Source: a virus
Length of the DNA: 31,437 nt
Virus record (IMG/VR): IMGVR_UViG_3300046538_000306
Span: 1 to 31,437 of that record
Direction: 5' to 3' (one strand)
Shown here: positions 14,833-23,155 of the stretch, in pieces
Layout of the letters: each line of letters opens with the position of its first letter
Numbering within the stretch: the first letter of the stretch is position 1
Position numbers and translations under genes: made by a program
The notes under the pieces: model-generated
What the model was told of the DNA's origin: nothing
The model's database searches: none
Seen by the model: the letters and a program-made list of their open reading frames with translations, nothing else

Positions 14833-15499
14833 CCCGCTCAGCCTCGACATTCGCGGCCTGCTGGGCGCCGAGGATCTGCTCGCCCTGCTGGAGCTGCCAC
14901 CGGTGAAACGCCGACGTCTGCTGAACAACGTCAGCAAGCGAGTGCGCAGCTTGAGCCGTGGCCGCGTGCGCAACCAGGAGAACCTGGACGGTTCGTCGTT
15001 CGCGCCGCGCAAGGACACCACCAAGTCCAAGAAGAAGATGGAAACCGGCCTGGCCAAGCTGCTTGATGTCGTGAAGCTGACCGCCCAGGAGGCGGAACTC
15101 GGCTGGCGCAACCGCCTGACCCAGTACGTCGCCTCGCAACAGAACAACGGCGGCAGTGAGCGTGTCACCGCGCACCAGATGCGCGAGCTGAACAAGGTCC
15201 CGCCCGGTACCGCCGCCACGGAAAAGCAGGCCAAGCGCTTGCGCCAGCTCAACTATCGGATCCGCTTGCCCGGGAAGAAAAAGCCTTCCAAGCCCAGCGT
15301 GGCCTGGATTCAGCAAAACCTGGAATACACCAAGGCCGGTCTGTTGATCCGCGTCCTGGACACCGAACACAAAGCCTCAACCGGTAAGCAGGCCTGGAAC
15401 ATCCAGTTGCCTGCCCGCCAATTCCTGGGCGCGAGTGCCAGTGAGACCAGCCAACTGGTCAACCTGGTGCTGCGCCAAACCATCACATCCCCGCGATAG
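14819..15499 (+). CDS. Virion morphogenesis/tail completion protein (P2 gpS-like)
   Basis: A 226-residue basic protein of the gpS family. It shows LDGSSFAPRKDTTKSKKKMETGLAKLL, in which the conserved DGxxWxxRK-type motif appears as DGSSFAPRK, and the C-terminal ARQFLGASASETSQLVNLVLR. The ATG at 14819 is inside the end of the gpR-like gene. The longer upstream reading would be out of step with the family and largely shadows the preceding gene. It ends nine bases before the sheath start. Confidence 0.8.
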   Translation: MTASSPLSLDIRGLLGAEDLLALLELPPVKRRRLLNNVSKRVRSLSRGRVRNQENLDGSSFAPRKDTTKSKKKMETGLAKLLDVVKLTAQEAELGWRNRLTQYVASQQNNGGSERVTAHQMRELNKVPPGTAATEKQAKRLRQLNYRIRLPGKKKPSKPSVAWIQQNLEYTKAGLLIRVLDTEHKASTGKQAWNIQLPARQFLGASASETSQLVNLVLRQTITSPR

Positions 15500-15508
15500 A
15501 GGCATCCC

Positions 15509-16627
15509 ATGGCACTCGGCAGAGTCTCAGTCAATAACCAGAACCTCGGCCAAGGCACCGCCACCGAGGTCGAGCGTCTATTCCTGTTCATCGGGCCAGG
15601 CGCCAAGAACATTGGCCAGGTCATCGCTCTCAACACTGAAAGCGACTTGGACGTGCAGCTGGGCGTTCCGGCCAGCGACCTGAAAACCCAGATCATCGCC
15701 GCGCGGGCAAACGGCGGCGATCGCTGGAACGCCCTGGCCATGCCGATCGCGGCCGATGGAGCCTGGTCGGACGCCTTCACCTATGCCCAGCAACATGGCT
15801 ACGACGTCGAAGCCGTGGTCATCACCAAACCGGTGACCACTGCTGTCGAGCTGGCCAGCATGAACGCCGCCGCTGTAGGTGTGCAGAACACCTATGGCCG
15901 GCGCCTGTTCATCATTGCGGCCACTACCGGCATCGACAGTGCCACCGCTACCTGGGCCGAGTACCAGACCGCCCAGCGCGACCTGGTCAAGGACCTGGTG
16001 GCCGATCGAGTGATTGCGGTCCCGCAGCTGCACGGCAATAACCTTGGCGTGCTGGCCGGGCGCCTGGCCAATGCAGCCGTCAGCATTGCCGACACTCCCA
16101 TGCGGGTCGCCACCGGCGCACTGCAGGGCCTCGGTGACACCCCTGTGGACAAGGACAACGTGCCGCTGCAGACGGCCACCAGCGCCGTGCTCGATGCCGC
16201 CCGCCTTTCCGTGCCCCAGACCTATGCGGGTTACCCCGGTATGTACTGGGCTGACGGCAACATGCTGGTCGCCCCCGGCTCCGATGCCGATGTGATCGAG
16301 CATCTGCGCGTGCTCGACAAGGCAGCCCGCCGCGTTCGCGTGCTGCTGATCCAGCGCATCGGCGATCGCCGCCTGAACAGCTCGTCCGCCAGCATGGAAG
16401 TGAACCGCACCGCACTGATGGCGCCGCTACGCCAGATGGCCAAGTCCACCAAGGTCGGCGCCAACATCTTTCCGGGCGAGATCGAGCAACCCGGGAAGGA
16501 CTCAATCACGTTGGCCTGGACCAGCAAAACCGCAGTCGTCGCGTACCTGACCCTGCGCCCCCTCAACTGCCCGAAAGACATCACCGCCAACCTGGCGCTG
16601 GACCTTTCGCTGTCCGAAACGGAGTAA
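15509..16627 (+). CDS. Contractile tail sheath protein (DUF2586 family)
   Basis: A 372-residue sheath subunit that contracts to drive the tail tube into the host. The sequence belongs to what I recognise as the DUF2586 family of HP1-, K139- and VHML-like phages rather than the P2 FI sheath family. It opens with MALGRVSVNNQNLGQGTATEVERLFLFIGPG and includes AMPIAADGAWSDAFTYAQQHGYDVEAVVI and YAGYPGMYWADGNMLVAPGSDADVIEHLRVLDKAARRVRVLL. The ATG follows AGAGG. The tube gene begins 3 bases after the stop, the usual sheath-tube pair. This gene is the clearest marker that the tail is HP1-type. Confidence 0.88.
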   Translation: MALGRVSVNNQNLGQGTATEVERLFLFIGPGAKNIGQVIALNTESDLDVQLGVPASDLKTQIIAARANGGDRWNALAMPIAADGAWSDAFTYAQQHGYDVEAVVITKPVTTAVELASMNAAAVGVQNTYGRRLFIIAATTGIDSATATWAEYQTAQRDLVKDLVADRVIAVPQLHGNNLGVLAGRLANAAVSIADTPMRVATGALQGLGDTPVDKDNVPLQTATSAVLDAARLSVPQTYAGYPGMYWADGNMLVAPGSDADVIEHLRVLDKAARRVRVLLIQRIGDRRLNSSSASMEVNRTALMAPLRQMAKSTKVGANIFPGEIEQPGKDSITLAWTSKTAVVAYLTLRPLNCPKDITANLALDLSLSETE

Positions 16628-16630
16628 CCC

Positions 16631-17083
16631 ATGGCAGCAAAGATTGGCGGTAAGAATTTTGATATCTCCCTGGGTGACACCAAGATTCATTGCGAAGCCT
16701 GCACTCTGGACATCACCGATAACACCGCCGTGGCGCAAACCCGGGGCGTTCCCAACGGTCACGTCGACGGCGACGTAGCAGCAGCCGGTGAACTTGAGGT
16801 CGACATCACCAACTTCAAGCTGATCACCGAACAGGCAGGCACTGCCGGCAGTTTCCGCGAGCTGGAGCCGTTCGACATCGTGTTCTACGCCAAGGCAGGC
16901 GAGGAAGAAATCAAGTACGAGGCCTTCGGCTGCAAGCTTCGCGTGTCCAGCCTCCTGAGCCTGGACCCCAAGGGCGCCACAAAGTCCACTGTGAAGCTGC
17001 CTTTCGACGTGACGTCGCCGGACTTCATCAAGATCGATGACGTGCCGTACCTGGCTGCCTCGGAAATCGAGGACCTGACCTAA
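16631..17083 (+). CDS. Tail tube protein (DUF2597 family)
   Basis: A 150-residue subunit of the inner tail tube. MAAKIGGKNFDISLGDTKIHCEACTLDITDNTAVAQTRGVPNGHVDGDVAAAGELEVD matches the DUF2597 family that pairs with DUF2586 sheaths. Predicted mostly beta strand, as for tube proteins. It sits directly after the sheath gene and overlaps the next start (TAATG). Confidence 0.86.
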   Translation: MAAKIGGKNFDISLGDTKIHCEACTLDITDNTAVAQTRGVPNGHVDGDVAAAGELEVDITNFKLITEQAGTAGSFRELEPFDIVFYAKAGEEEIKYEAFGCKLRVSSLLSLDPKGATKSTVKLPFDVTSPDFIKIDDVPYLAASEIEDLT

Positions 17084-17292
17084 TGGTTTGCCCGTTCGAC
17101 CGTGCCCAGGCCCTGGAACAGCGTCAACGTGACCAGGCTATCGCCGCCGCGTTGGCTCTGGCGCGGCCGACCGGGCCCAGCCTCACCCATTGCGAAGACT
17201 GCGACAAGCCGATCCCCGAAGCGCGCCAGGCGCTGGGCGGCATGACTCGCTGTGTGCCGTGCCAGACCGTCCACGAAGGAAAGCGCCGATGA
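17083..17292 (+). CDS. TraR/DksA-type zinc finger protein
   Basis: A 69-residue protein with a four-cysteine zinc finger C37-x2-C40-x16-C57-x2-C60, in the TraR/DksA context CEDCDKPIPEARQALGGMTRCVPC. TraR-like proteins enter the RNA polymerase secondary channel and alter promoter choice without ppGpp. The N-terminal helix has the short length typical of TraR rather than DksA, with D6 near the tip. It overlaps its neighbours on both sides (TAATG, ATGA), so it is made together with tail and lysis proteins. Similar genes occur at this place in other HP1/P2-like prophages. Confidence 0.85.
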   Translation: MVCPFDRAQALEQRQRDQAIAAALALARPTGPSLTHCEDCDKPIPEARQALGGMTRCVPCQTVHEGKRR

Positions 17293-17606
17293 CTGCTCGA
17301 GCAACCCCAAAAGCCACCGGTGCCGAACGCCTGGGCAAAGCTGAAAGCGATATCGCCGTGCTCAAGCACCAGGTGCGCCAGCTCGAGGATCGCCATGAGG
17401 CTGTGCCCGGGCGTGTCACCCGCCTGGAAGGCCAGTTTGAGCACATGTCGGGCCAGCTTTCCCAACTGAATGAGGGCCAGCAGAAGCTGACCGTGGTGGT
17501 CTCCGATATCGGCAAGAAGATCACCTGGGCGTTGGCGATCGCCAGCACCTTGTGGGCGATCCTGCAGATGGTCGGGCCCACGCTGTTGCGAGTGGTGTTC
17601 CCGTGA
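17289..17606 (+). CDS. Putative holin-type protein with coiled coil and one membrane helix
   Basis: A 105-residue protein. Residues about 12-72 are a charged predicted coiled coil with heptads (LGKAESDIAVLKHQVRQLEDRHEAVPGRVTRLEGQFEHMSGQLSQL). Residues about 78-101 form one membrane helix (ITWALAIASTLWAILQMVGPTLL). This arrangement resembles haemolysin XhlA/phage holin-like proteins. It directly precedes the endolysin with a GTGA overlap, so a role in timing lysis is likely, either as holin or as its regulator. No other holin candidate is visible in the cassette. Confidence 0.6.
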   Translation: MTARATPKATGAERLGKAESDIAVLKHQVRQLEDRHEAVPGRVTRLEGQFEHMSGQLSQLNEGQQKLTVVVSDIGKKITWALAIASTLWAILQMVGPTLLRVVFP

Positions 17607-18130
17607 ACCTGCGCGGCAAGATCGCCGCCGGCGCGATTGTCCTCTGCAGCGGCGGGCTCACGGCGTTCCTGGGTGACTGGGAAGGTAACGGCCAAAACGC
17701 CGTGTACCCCGACAGACTGGCTCGAGGCCTACCCACTGTTTGCAAGGGCATTACGAAGCACACCAGCCCGTACCCGGTGATTGTCGGTGACACCTGGTCA
17801 GATGCGCGCTGCGCCGAAGTCGAGAACCTGGTGATCAGCAAGGGCCAGCTAGAACTGGCCGACTGCATCACCAACCCGAACGTCGGCCAGAACACCTTCG
17901 ACGCCCTGACGAGCCATGGCCACAACGTCGGCAACCCGAACACCTGCGCGAGCCGCGCCGTGGGCCTGATCAACGCCGGCCGCATTGCCGAGGGCTGCAA
18001 GGCCCTGGCCTGGGCCCAGGACGGCAAAACGCCGGTCTGGGCTTTCATCACCGACGCCCAGGGTCGCAAGCGATTCGTACCGGGCCTGCATAGCCGGCGC
18101 CTGGCTGAGATGGAGCTTTGCCTGAAATGA
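17603..18130 (+). CDS. Endolysin, GH24 lysozyme with signal-anchor N-terminus
   Basis: A 175-residue peptidoglycan muramidase. It begins with GTG in a GTGA overlap. The N-terminus (K6 to about L23, IAAGAIVLCSGGLTAFLG) is a weakly hydrophobic, Gly/Ala-rich segment typical of a signal-arrest-release (SAR) anchor, so the enzyme may be exported by Sec and held inactive in the membrane. The catalytic motif follows at once: E27 in DWEG, D37 and T45 in PTVCKGITKHT. C15 in the anchor plus C47 could allow disulfide control, as in P1 Lyz-type enzymes. It overlaps the Rz gene by 4 bases. Confidence 0.88.
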   Translation: MNLRGKIAAGAIVLCSGGLTAFLGDWEGNGQNAVYPDRLARGLPTVCKGITKHTSPYPVIVGDTWSDARCAEVENLVISKGQLELADCITNPNVGQNTFDALTSHGHNVGNPNTCASRAVGLINAGRIAEGCKALAWAQDGKTPVWAFITDAQGRKRFVPGLHSRRLAEMELCLK

Positions 18131-18612
18131 CCATCAGCCCGCTACGACTCGTCCTGGTGCTCCTGGTTGTCGGTCTTCTCGGCTGGACCTGGCTCGATCA
18201 CGTTGCCGACCAGCGCGACACCGCCCAGCGCGAGCTGGCCACCGCCACGACCGAAGTCAACGGGCTGCGCGCTGCTGCCGTGCTGGCCGGCGAAATGCTC
18301 GCCGCCCGCGACCAGATCGACCAACAACGCACCGAGGAACTGAACCATGAACGCGCTGAAAACGCGGCTTTGCGCCGTGACGTTGACGCTGGCAATCAGC
18401 GGCTGCTCGTCCGTGCCACCTGCAGCCGCCCCGCAATGTCCGCCAGTGCCGGCGCCGGCCGCGTGGCTGATGCAGCCACCGCCGAACTCGCAGCAGACGC
18501 TCGACCGGATTATTTCACCCTCCGCGACGAACTCGCCCTCAGCCGGGAAATGATCCTGGGCCTGCAGGACCACATCCGCCAGTTGTGCCTGCGCATGCCG
18601 GCACAACCCTGA
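18127..18612 (+). CDS. Rz-type inner-membrane spanin
   Basis: A 161-residue protein that joins with an outer-membrane lipoprotein to fuse the two membranes in the last lysis step. It has an N-terminal membrane helix (about 6-22, LVLVLLVVGLLGWTWL) and then a long periplasmic helical region (ADQRDTAQRELATATTEVNGLR…). The ATG overlaps the endolysin stop (ATGA). A shorter lipoprotein frame, Rz1, lies inside it in the +1 frame, the classical embedded arrangement. The C-terminus (LRDELALSREMILGLQDHIRQLCLR) is also helical. Confidence 0.85.
   Translation: MTISPLRLVLVLLVVGLLGWTWLDHVADQRDTAQRELATATTEVNGLRAAAVLAGEMLAARDQIDQQRTEELNHERAENAALRRDVDAGNQRLLVRATCSRPAMSASAGAGRVADAATAELAADARPDYFTLRDELALSREMILGLQDHIRQLCLRMPAQP
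18347..18553 (+). CDS. Rz1-type outer-membrane spanin lipoprotein, nested in Rz
   Basis: A 68-residue lipoprotein in the +1 frame inside the Rz gene. It has a basic start (MNALKTR), a hydrophobic stretch and the lipobox I-S-G-C20, where signal peptidase II would cut. The mature part is proline-rich (SSVPPAAAPQCPPVPAPAAW), as in lambda Rz1. Presence of a lipobox, proline richness and exact nesting inside Rz make this a real gene rather than a shadow frame. Confidence 0.85.
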   Translation: MNALKTRLCAVTLTLAISGCSSVPPAAAPQCPPVPAPAAWLMQPPPNSQQTLDRIISPSATNSPSAGK

Positions 18613-18638
18613 ATCTCCTCAAACCAATGGAAAGCACC

Positions 18639-18941
18639 ATGACCACCACTACCAACGACGCCGTACGCGAAATCACCCTGGAAGTCAGCGACCAGGAGTT
18701 CACTTTCAAGCTGGATCCCCAGGTCGTGACGAAGTACTTCAACTCGACCACCCAGGCCAACAAGGTCGCCCCGGCCAACAACCTGTTGGTCAACACCGTG
18801 CTGCAGGACCAGCGCGCCGCACTGAAACCGTTCCTGGTTAACCCGGTGACCGTGATGGAGCTGGCCGGCGCGCTGCTGGAGGAATACGCGCCAAGCCTTG
18901 ATGTGATCGTAAAAAAGTCCTCGAGCACGCTGACCGCCTGA
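18639..18941 (+). CDS. Tail assembly chaperone, short form
   Basis: A 100-residue protein positioned just before the tape measure, where contractile and siphophage tails encode a chaperone pair (gpG/gpGT in lambda, E/E+E' in P2). Predicted mixed fold (REITLEVSDQEFTFKLDPQVVTKYFN…VTVMELAGALLEEYAP). The ATG at 18639 follows GGAAAG; an ATG 12 bases earlier (18627) is the alternative. The zero-frame product ends soon after a slippery A-AAA-AAG run (18911-18917), which gives a longer form listed separately. Confidence 0.75.
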   Translation: MTTTTNDAVREITLEVSDQEFTFKLDPQVVTKYFNSTTQANKVAPANNLLVNTVLQDQRAALKPFLVNPVTVMELAGALLEEYAPSLDVIVKKSSSTLTA

Positions 18942-19105
18942 CCGAAGACAGCTTGGGCCAGTTGGTGGCACTGACCACCCGCTGGCTCCCCGGTACCGAA
19001 CTCACCATTGAAGCAATGGGCACAGCCAAGTGGCTGGAGGACGAGCACTGGCGCCGCATGGAAATCGCCGTCGCCAACGGCATCGCTTACGCACTGAACG
19101 GATAA
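18639..19105 (+). CDS. Tail assembly chaperone, -1 frameshift extended form
   Basis: Slippage by -1 on the heptamer A-AAA-AAG (18911-18917) would leave the short frame and read on from 18917 for 62 more codons to TAA at 19103-19105. This adds VLEHADRLTEDSLGQLVALT…EDEHWRRMEIAVANGIAYALNG. The added part has no plausible start of its own, is coding-like and fills the gap up to seven bases before the tape measure gene. The perfect X-XXY-YYZ heptamer, the place in the operon and the precedent in P2 and lambda all support programmed frameshifting. No obvious downstream pseudoknot was checked. Confidence 0.78.
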
Positions 19106-19111
19106 CCCTCA

Positions 19112-21142
19112 ATGGCCGATCGCTCCGCCCGCCTGGCTTTCATTCTCAGCCTGACCGATAAGGTCAGCGCGCCGTTGGGCAAGGTGAAAACCACCTTCTC
19201 CGACTTGGCTGCTGCAGGTGAAGCCAACATCAAGCAGATGGGCCTCGGCCTGGGCGGCATGATCGGTGCGGCGAAGGGCATCACCGAGTCCCTGGAACCG
19301 GCGCTTGAGATGAATCGGGCGCTGGGTCAGGTGCGATCCCTGGACGTCGCCGGGGACGCTCTGGACGCGCTGAACAAGAAGGCTCTGGCTTTCTCTGTCC
19401 AGTACGCCACCAGCGCGTCCGAGTTTGTGGAGTCGGCCTACAGCATTTCCGGGGCCATCAAGGGCCTGGCCGGCGACCAGTTGGCCACCTTCACCAACAC
19501 GTCAAACCTGCTGGCCAAGGCCACCAAATCCGACGCCGAGACCATGGGGCAGTACGTCGGCACGATGTACAACATCTTCAAGGCCGGCGCCGACGCCATG
19601 GGTAAGGACAAATGGGTCGAGCAACTGGGCGGCCAGACGGCCACGGTGGTGAAGCTGTTCCGCACCGATGGCGCGCAACTCAAGGACGCATTTAAGGAGG
19701 TCGGCGCCATCGCGACGTCCTCCGGCATGAGCATTGCGGAGCAGTTCGCGGTGATCGGCACGCTCAGCAGCACCATGGAAGGCGGCGACGCCGGCGGCCG
19801 ATTGAAGGCCTTCTTTGAGAACGCGGCCAACGGCGCCAAGACCCTGGGCGTCAAGCTGACCGACGCCAAGGGCAATATGCTCCCGATAATGGACGTGCTG
19901 GCCAAGCTGCAGGGCAAGCTTGGCGACCTCACCACCGCATCGGCCAACGCCAAGCTGTTGGCCGCATTCGGCGGCGAAGGCGCCCAGGTGATCGGTGCCC
20001 TGGCCAAGGACACCGATCGACTGAAAAACGGTATCGCCGAGTTGGGCAAAGTCCGCGGACTCGAGTCGGCCGAGAAGATGGCCCAGGCCATGGTCGATCC
20101 GTGGCAGCAGTTCGGCGCCGCCGTGCAGGCCCTGCGCATTGCCTTCGGCCAGGCGCTGATCCCCATGCTCACGCCGTTGATGGAAAAGCTGGTGGCCATC
20201 GCATCGACGCTGACCCGTTGGTCCCAGATGTTCCCCAACATCACCCGGGTTATCGGGATTACCACCCTGGTCGTGTTCGGCCTGATCGCGGCCATGTCGG
20301 CCATGACCCTGGTCGTGGGTATGTCCAAAATGGTCTGGCTATCGATGGTCACGATCTGGAAAGTGCTTACCTGGACCGGTTTCCGCTCGATCGCCATGTT
20401 CCTCTACCACACGGTCATGATCTCGGCCTTCGTGGTCGGCATGGTGGCCATGTACACCTGGATGGGGCTGGTCCGGGGCGCCATGCTGCTGTGGCAGGGC
20501 GCGATCTGGCTAGTCAACGCCGCCATGTACGCCAACCCGATCGGGCTGATCATTGCCGGCGTCGTCGCCGCAATCGCCGTCATCGCCGCCGCCGTCTACT
20601 ACTGGGACGACTGGACCAGCGCCCTGATGGATACGGCCGCGTTCCAATGGGTCAGCGCCAAGCTGCAGGCGCTCTCTGACTGGTTCGGCTCGATCGGCGG
20701 TTGGTCCGGCATGGCCAGCGCCGCCTGGGACGGAATCGTCAACATCTTCAAGTCAGCGATCAACAGCCTGATCGAGATGCTGAACAAAATCCCAGGCGTG
20801 CAGATCGACGCATCGTTTGGCGACATGCCCAAGGCGCCGGAGCTGCCCGGCATCTCCGCGCCCCTGGTCGCCGCGCCGCAGATCCCGCAACTGGTGGCCG
20901 TGCCGTCCCTCGGCGAGCAGGCCGACCAGACCCGCGAACGTATCACTGCCAACACCGCCAGCATCTCGCCGCTGCGTCCCAACGCCGTGCCGGCGGGCGG
21001 CCTCCTGCGCTCGATCCAGAACACCACCAACACCAACCAGACGCAACAAGGCATCCATGTGGAAAACCTGACGATCAAGAACGACAAGCCGATGACACCG
21101 CTTGAGCTGGAAAACATGGTCGGCATGGCGGTGAGCGGATGA
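19112..21142 (+). CDS. Tail tape measure protein
   Basis: A 676-residue protein that sets tail length and is ejected ahead of DNA. The N-terminus has the tape-measure core pattern (RLAFILSLTDKVSAPLGKVKTTFSDLAAAGEANIKQMGLGLGG) and a central TP901-type block (SASEFVESAYSISGAIKGLAGDQLATFTNTSNLLAKATKSDAETM). Hydrophobic helices lie at about 385-490 (LVVFGLIAAMSAMTLVV, LIIAGVVAAIAVIAAAVYYW). The C-terminus is proline-rich, then VENLTIKNDKPMTPLELENMVGMAVSG. It is short for a tape measure, which predicts a short tail. Its stop overlaps the next start (ATGA). Confidence 0.92.
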   Translation: MADRSARLAFILSLTDKVSAPLGKVKTTFSDLAAAGEANIKQMGLGLGGMIGAAKGITESLEPALEMNRALGQVRSLDVAGDALDALNKKALAFSVQYATSASEFVESAYSISGAIKGLAGDQLATFTNTSNLLAKATKSDAETMGQYVGTMYNIFKAGADAMGKDKWVEQLGGQTATVVKLFRTDGAQLKDAFKEVGAIATSSGMSIAEQFAVIGTLSSTMEGGDAGGRLKAFFENAANGAKTLGVKLTDAKGNMLPIMDVLAKLQGKLGDLTTASANAKLLAAFGGEGAQVIGALAKDTDRLKNGIAELGKVRGLESAEKMAQAMVDPWQQFGAAVQALRIAFGQALIPMLTPLMEKLVAIASTLTRWSQMFPNITRVIGITTLVVFGLIAAMSAMTLVVGMSKMVWLSMVTIWKVLTWTGFRSIAMFLYHTVMISAFVVGMVAMYTWMGLVRGAMLLWQGAIWLVNAAMYANPIGLIIAGVVAAIAVIAAAVYYWDDWTSALMDTAAFQWVSAKLQALSDWFGSIGGWSGMASAAWDGIVNIFKSAINSLIEMLNKIPGVQIDASFGDMPKAPELPGISAPLVAAPQIPQLVAVPSLGEQADQTRERITANTASISPLRPNAVPAGGLLRSIQNTTNTNQTQQGIHVENLTIKNDKPMTPLELENMVGMAVSG

Positions 21143-21456
21143 GCGAATACCTAGACCTGCTGATCGTCGACAACGATCTGGTGCTCGATCTCGGCCGACA
21201 GCCGGAATTAGTAGTCGATAGGGCCTGTATCGCCCAGGACATCGGCCACATGATCCGCGACAGCGGCCTGCTGGTCTCCCTGGTCGCCGAGCGCAGCAAC
21301 CTGATCAAGCGCGACTACCGCCAGCAACTGGAGCTGCTGGTGGAAACCGACGTGCGCCTGGTACCGGGCACCGCCCGGGTTAAAGACCTGGGCAACGGCC
21401 AGTACCTGATCACCGCCAAAACCCTGCAGTTCGGTGACGTCGAGGTGATCCTATGA
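21139..21456 (+). CDS. Baseplate-associated protein (DUF2590-like)
   Basis: A 105-residue protein between tape measure and baseplate J with 4-base overlaps on both sides. MSEYLDLLIVDNDLVLDLGRQPELVVDRACIAQDIGHMIRDSGLLVSLVAERS resembles the DUF2590 family found in HP1/VHML-like phages. The position and the 'D-x-G…I-x-Q-D-I' pattern recall gp25/gpW-type baseplate wedge proteins. The wedge role is inferred from position. Confidence 0.75.
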   Translation: MSEYLDLLIVDNDLVLDLGRQPELVVDRACIAQDIGHMIRDSGLLVSLVAERSNLIKRDYRQQLELLVETDVRLVPGTARVKDLGNGQYLITAKTLQFGDVEVIL

Positions 21457-22628
21457 GCGATATCGACTTCAAACAGGCCCTGGCCGACTCCGGTATCCCG
21501 ACAACCGACGCCGCGCTGCGCGCTGCCTGGGAAGCGGAAGTGACCGCCCAGGGCGCTACGGTGGCCAACACGTCGGCCTATTCGCCGTTCTGGCGCGTGG
21601 TCACGGCCCTGGTCACCAAACCGGTGTTGTGGATTCTGACCTTTTTCAGCGACACCGTGCTGCCCAACTTTTTCGTCAAGACCGCCGGTAAACAGTGGCT
21701 CGACACCCTGGCCTGGGCTGTGAACATCGCTCGCAAGGGCGAGAGCAAGGCGATCGGCACTGTGCTGTTCACCCGTTCCGGATCCTCGGGCGTGCTGCAG
21801 CTGCCCGCCGGCACTGTTGTGCAGTCGACGCCGATCAACGGCAACGTGTACCAGCTGCTGACCAGCGCGACCGCGCAGTTCGCTGACGGACAGACCACGG
21901 TCCTGGTGCCGGTGATCGCAGCCCTGCCCGGCAGTGGCCACAACCTGGCCCCGGGTTATTACGGTGTGCTGCCGACGCCGATTGCTGGCGTCATCGCTGT
22001 CACCAACCCGGAAGGCTGGTTGACCACACCAGGCGCGGACGACGAGCCCGACGACGAACTGCGCCTGCGCGTGCGCAACCAGTTCAGCGCAGTGAATCAG
22101 TGGCACACCGACGCCGTGTACAGGGCGCTGATCTCCGCGTTCCAGGGCGTGCAGCCCAACGGCGTGTATTTCGAGCATGGGGCCCCGCGTGGTCCCGGTA
22201 CCGCCAATGCCTATGTGCTGTTTGAGGCCGATGTGCCGGCGCAATCGTACCTGGTGCAGATCAACAGCAAGATCATGGACGAAGGCAACCATGGCCACGG
22301 CGACGATCTGCTGGTGATGGTGATCCCGGAGACGCAGAACGATATCGCCATGGCGCTGTGGCCGAAATCAACCCTGACAGCGGCCGAGCGCGACACCTTG
22401 AAGGCCAATGTCGAGCTGTTCATTCGGGCCGCGTTCCGCGAGAGCACCGACAGCGACTATCAGCCGACCCTGACCTACCCGCAATCGCGTTTCTCGTTCT
22501 CCCGCTTGGGTGAGGAACTGCACCAGCAGTTCGCCGGCATCGACTCGTTGCGCTTCACCAACAGCGACATCGTGTCCGAGCTGACCATTCCACGCATTCA
22601 CACGCTGCAGGTGACCTTCGGTGATTAA
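21453..22628 (+). CDS. Baseplate wedge protein J (P2 gpJ-like)
   Basis: A 391-residue baseplate wedge component. It has the typical N-terminal PFWRVVTALVTKPVLWILTFFSDTVLPNFFVKTAGKQWLDTLAWAVNIARK and the central beta domain GTVVQSTPINGNVYQLLTSATAQFADGQTTVLVPVIAALPGSGHNLAPGYY. These are followed by the PDDELRLRVRNQFSAVNQWHTDAVYRALISAFQGVQ block common to the baseplate J family. It is coupled to the upstream gene (ATGA) and overlaps the tail I gene by 8 bases. Confidence 0.92.
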   Translation: MSDIDFKQALADSGIPTTDAALRAAWEAEVTAQGATVANTSAYSPFWRVVTALVTKPVLWILTFFSDTVLPNFFVKTAGKQWLDTLAWAVNIARKGESKAIGTVLFTRSGSSGVLQLPAGTVVQSTPINGNVYQLLTSATAQFADGQTTVLVPVIAALPGSGHNLAPGYYGVLPTPIAGVIAVTNPEGWLTTPGADDEPDDELRLRVRNQFSAVNQWHTDAVYRALISAFQGVQPNGVYFEHGAPRGPGTANAYVLFEADVPAQSYLVQINSKIMDEGNHGHGDDLLVMVIPETQNDIAMALWPKSTLTAAERDTLKANVELFIRAAFRESTDSDYQPTLTYPQSRFSFSRLGEELHQQFAGIDSLRFTNSDIVSELTIPRIHTLQVTFGD

Positions 22629-23145
22629 GCTCGAACTACCTTTTTGGCTCGATGCCGGTGAGCTGGCCAAGCTCAAGGCCAGCGCCCAGGCCTGGTGGGA
22701 AAACGTCGAGGGCTGGCTGCAATGGCCGCTCCTGCAGCTGGATCCGGAGACCTGCCACCTGACCGTGCTGGACCTGATGGCCTGGCAGCGCGATATCACC
22801 CGATTCAGTGGCGAACCCGAAAGCCTGTACCGCCTGCGCGTGAAGTACGCCTTCGTCAACGCGGTGGACGCCGGCAGCACTGCAGGCCTTAAACGCATTC
22901 TGGTGCGCCTGGGCGTCGGCTACATCGAGATCGAGGAGCGCATGCCGGATCGGGACTGGGACGTGATCCTGCTGCGCCTCTCTGACTCGCAGCTGTCGCA
23001 AAACCCCGAGCTGCTGCGAATCATCGTCCAGCAGTACGGCCGCACCTGCCGGCGCTATGACTTCGTGACCATCACCCGCGTGTCCATGCATGTGGCCATT
23101 GCCGACTTTAACGACGATCAGCAAACGCTGATCGCCACCCTGTAG
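22621..23145 (+). CDS. Tail protein I-like baseplate component
   Basis: A 174-residue protein directly after gpJ, where P2 has gpI, which links wedge and fibre. It starts with GTG inside the end of the J gene (8-base overlap). Recognisable features are the aromatic N-terminus (LPFWLDAGELAKLKASAQAWWENVEGWLQWPLLQLDPETCHLTVLDLMAWQRDITRFSGEPESLYRLRVKYAFVNA) and the repeated AGSTAGLKRILVRLGVG block. Both fit phage tail I/P2_I-like proteins. Confidence 0.78.
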   Translation: MIKLELPFWLDAGELAKLKASAQAWWENVEGWLQWPLLQLDPETCHLTVLDLMAWQRDITRFSGEPESLYRLRVKYAFVNAVDAGSTAGLKRILVRLGVGYIEIEERMPDRDWDVILLRLSDSQLSQNPELLRIIVQQYGRTCRRYDFVTITRVSMHVAIADFNDDQQTLIATL

Positions 23146-23155
23146 GAGCCAACCC

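Noticed and set aside
19438-20397. 319-codon minus-strand frame inside the tape measure gene
   Set aside because: Shadow frame caused by high GC; the tape measure gene is fully supported and the antisense translation is Ser/Ala-rich without domain signs. Similar antisense frames in 12-28 kb were rejected for the same reason.
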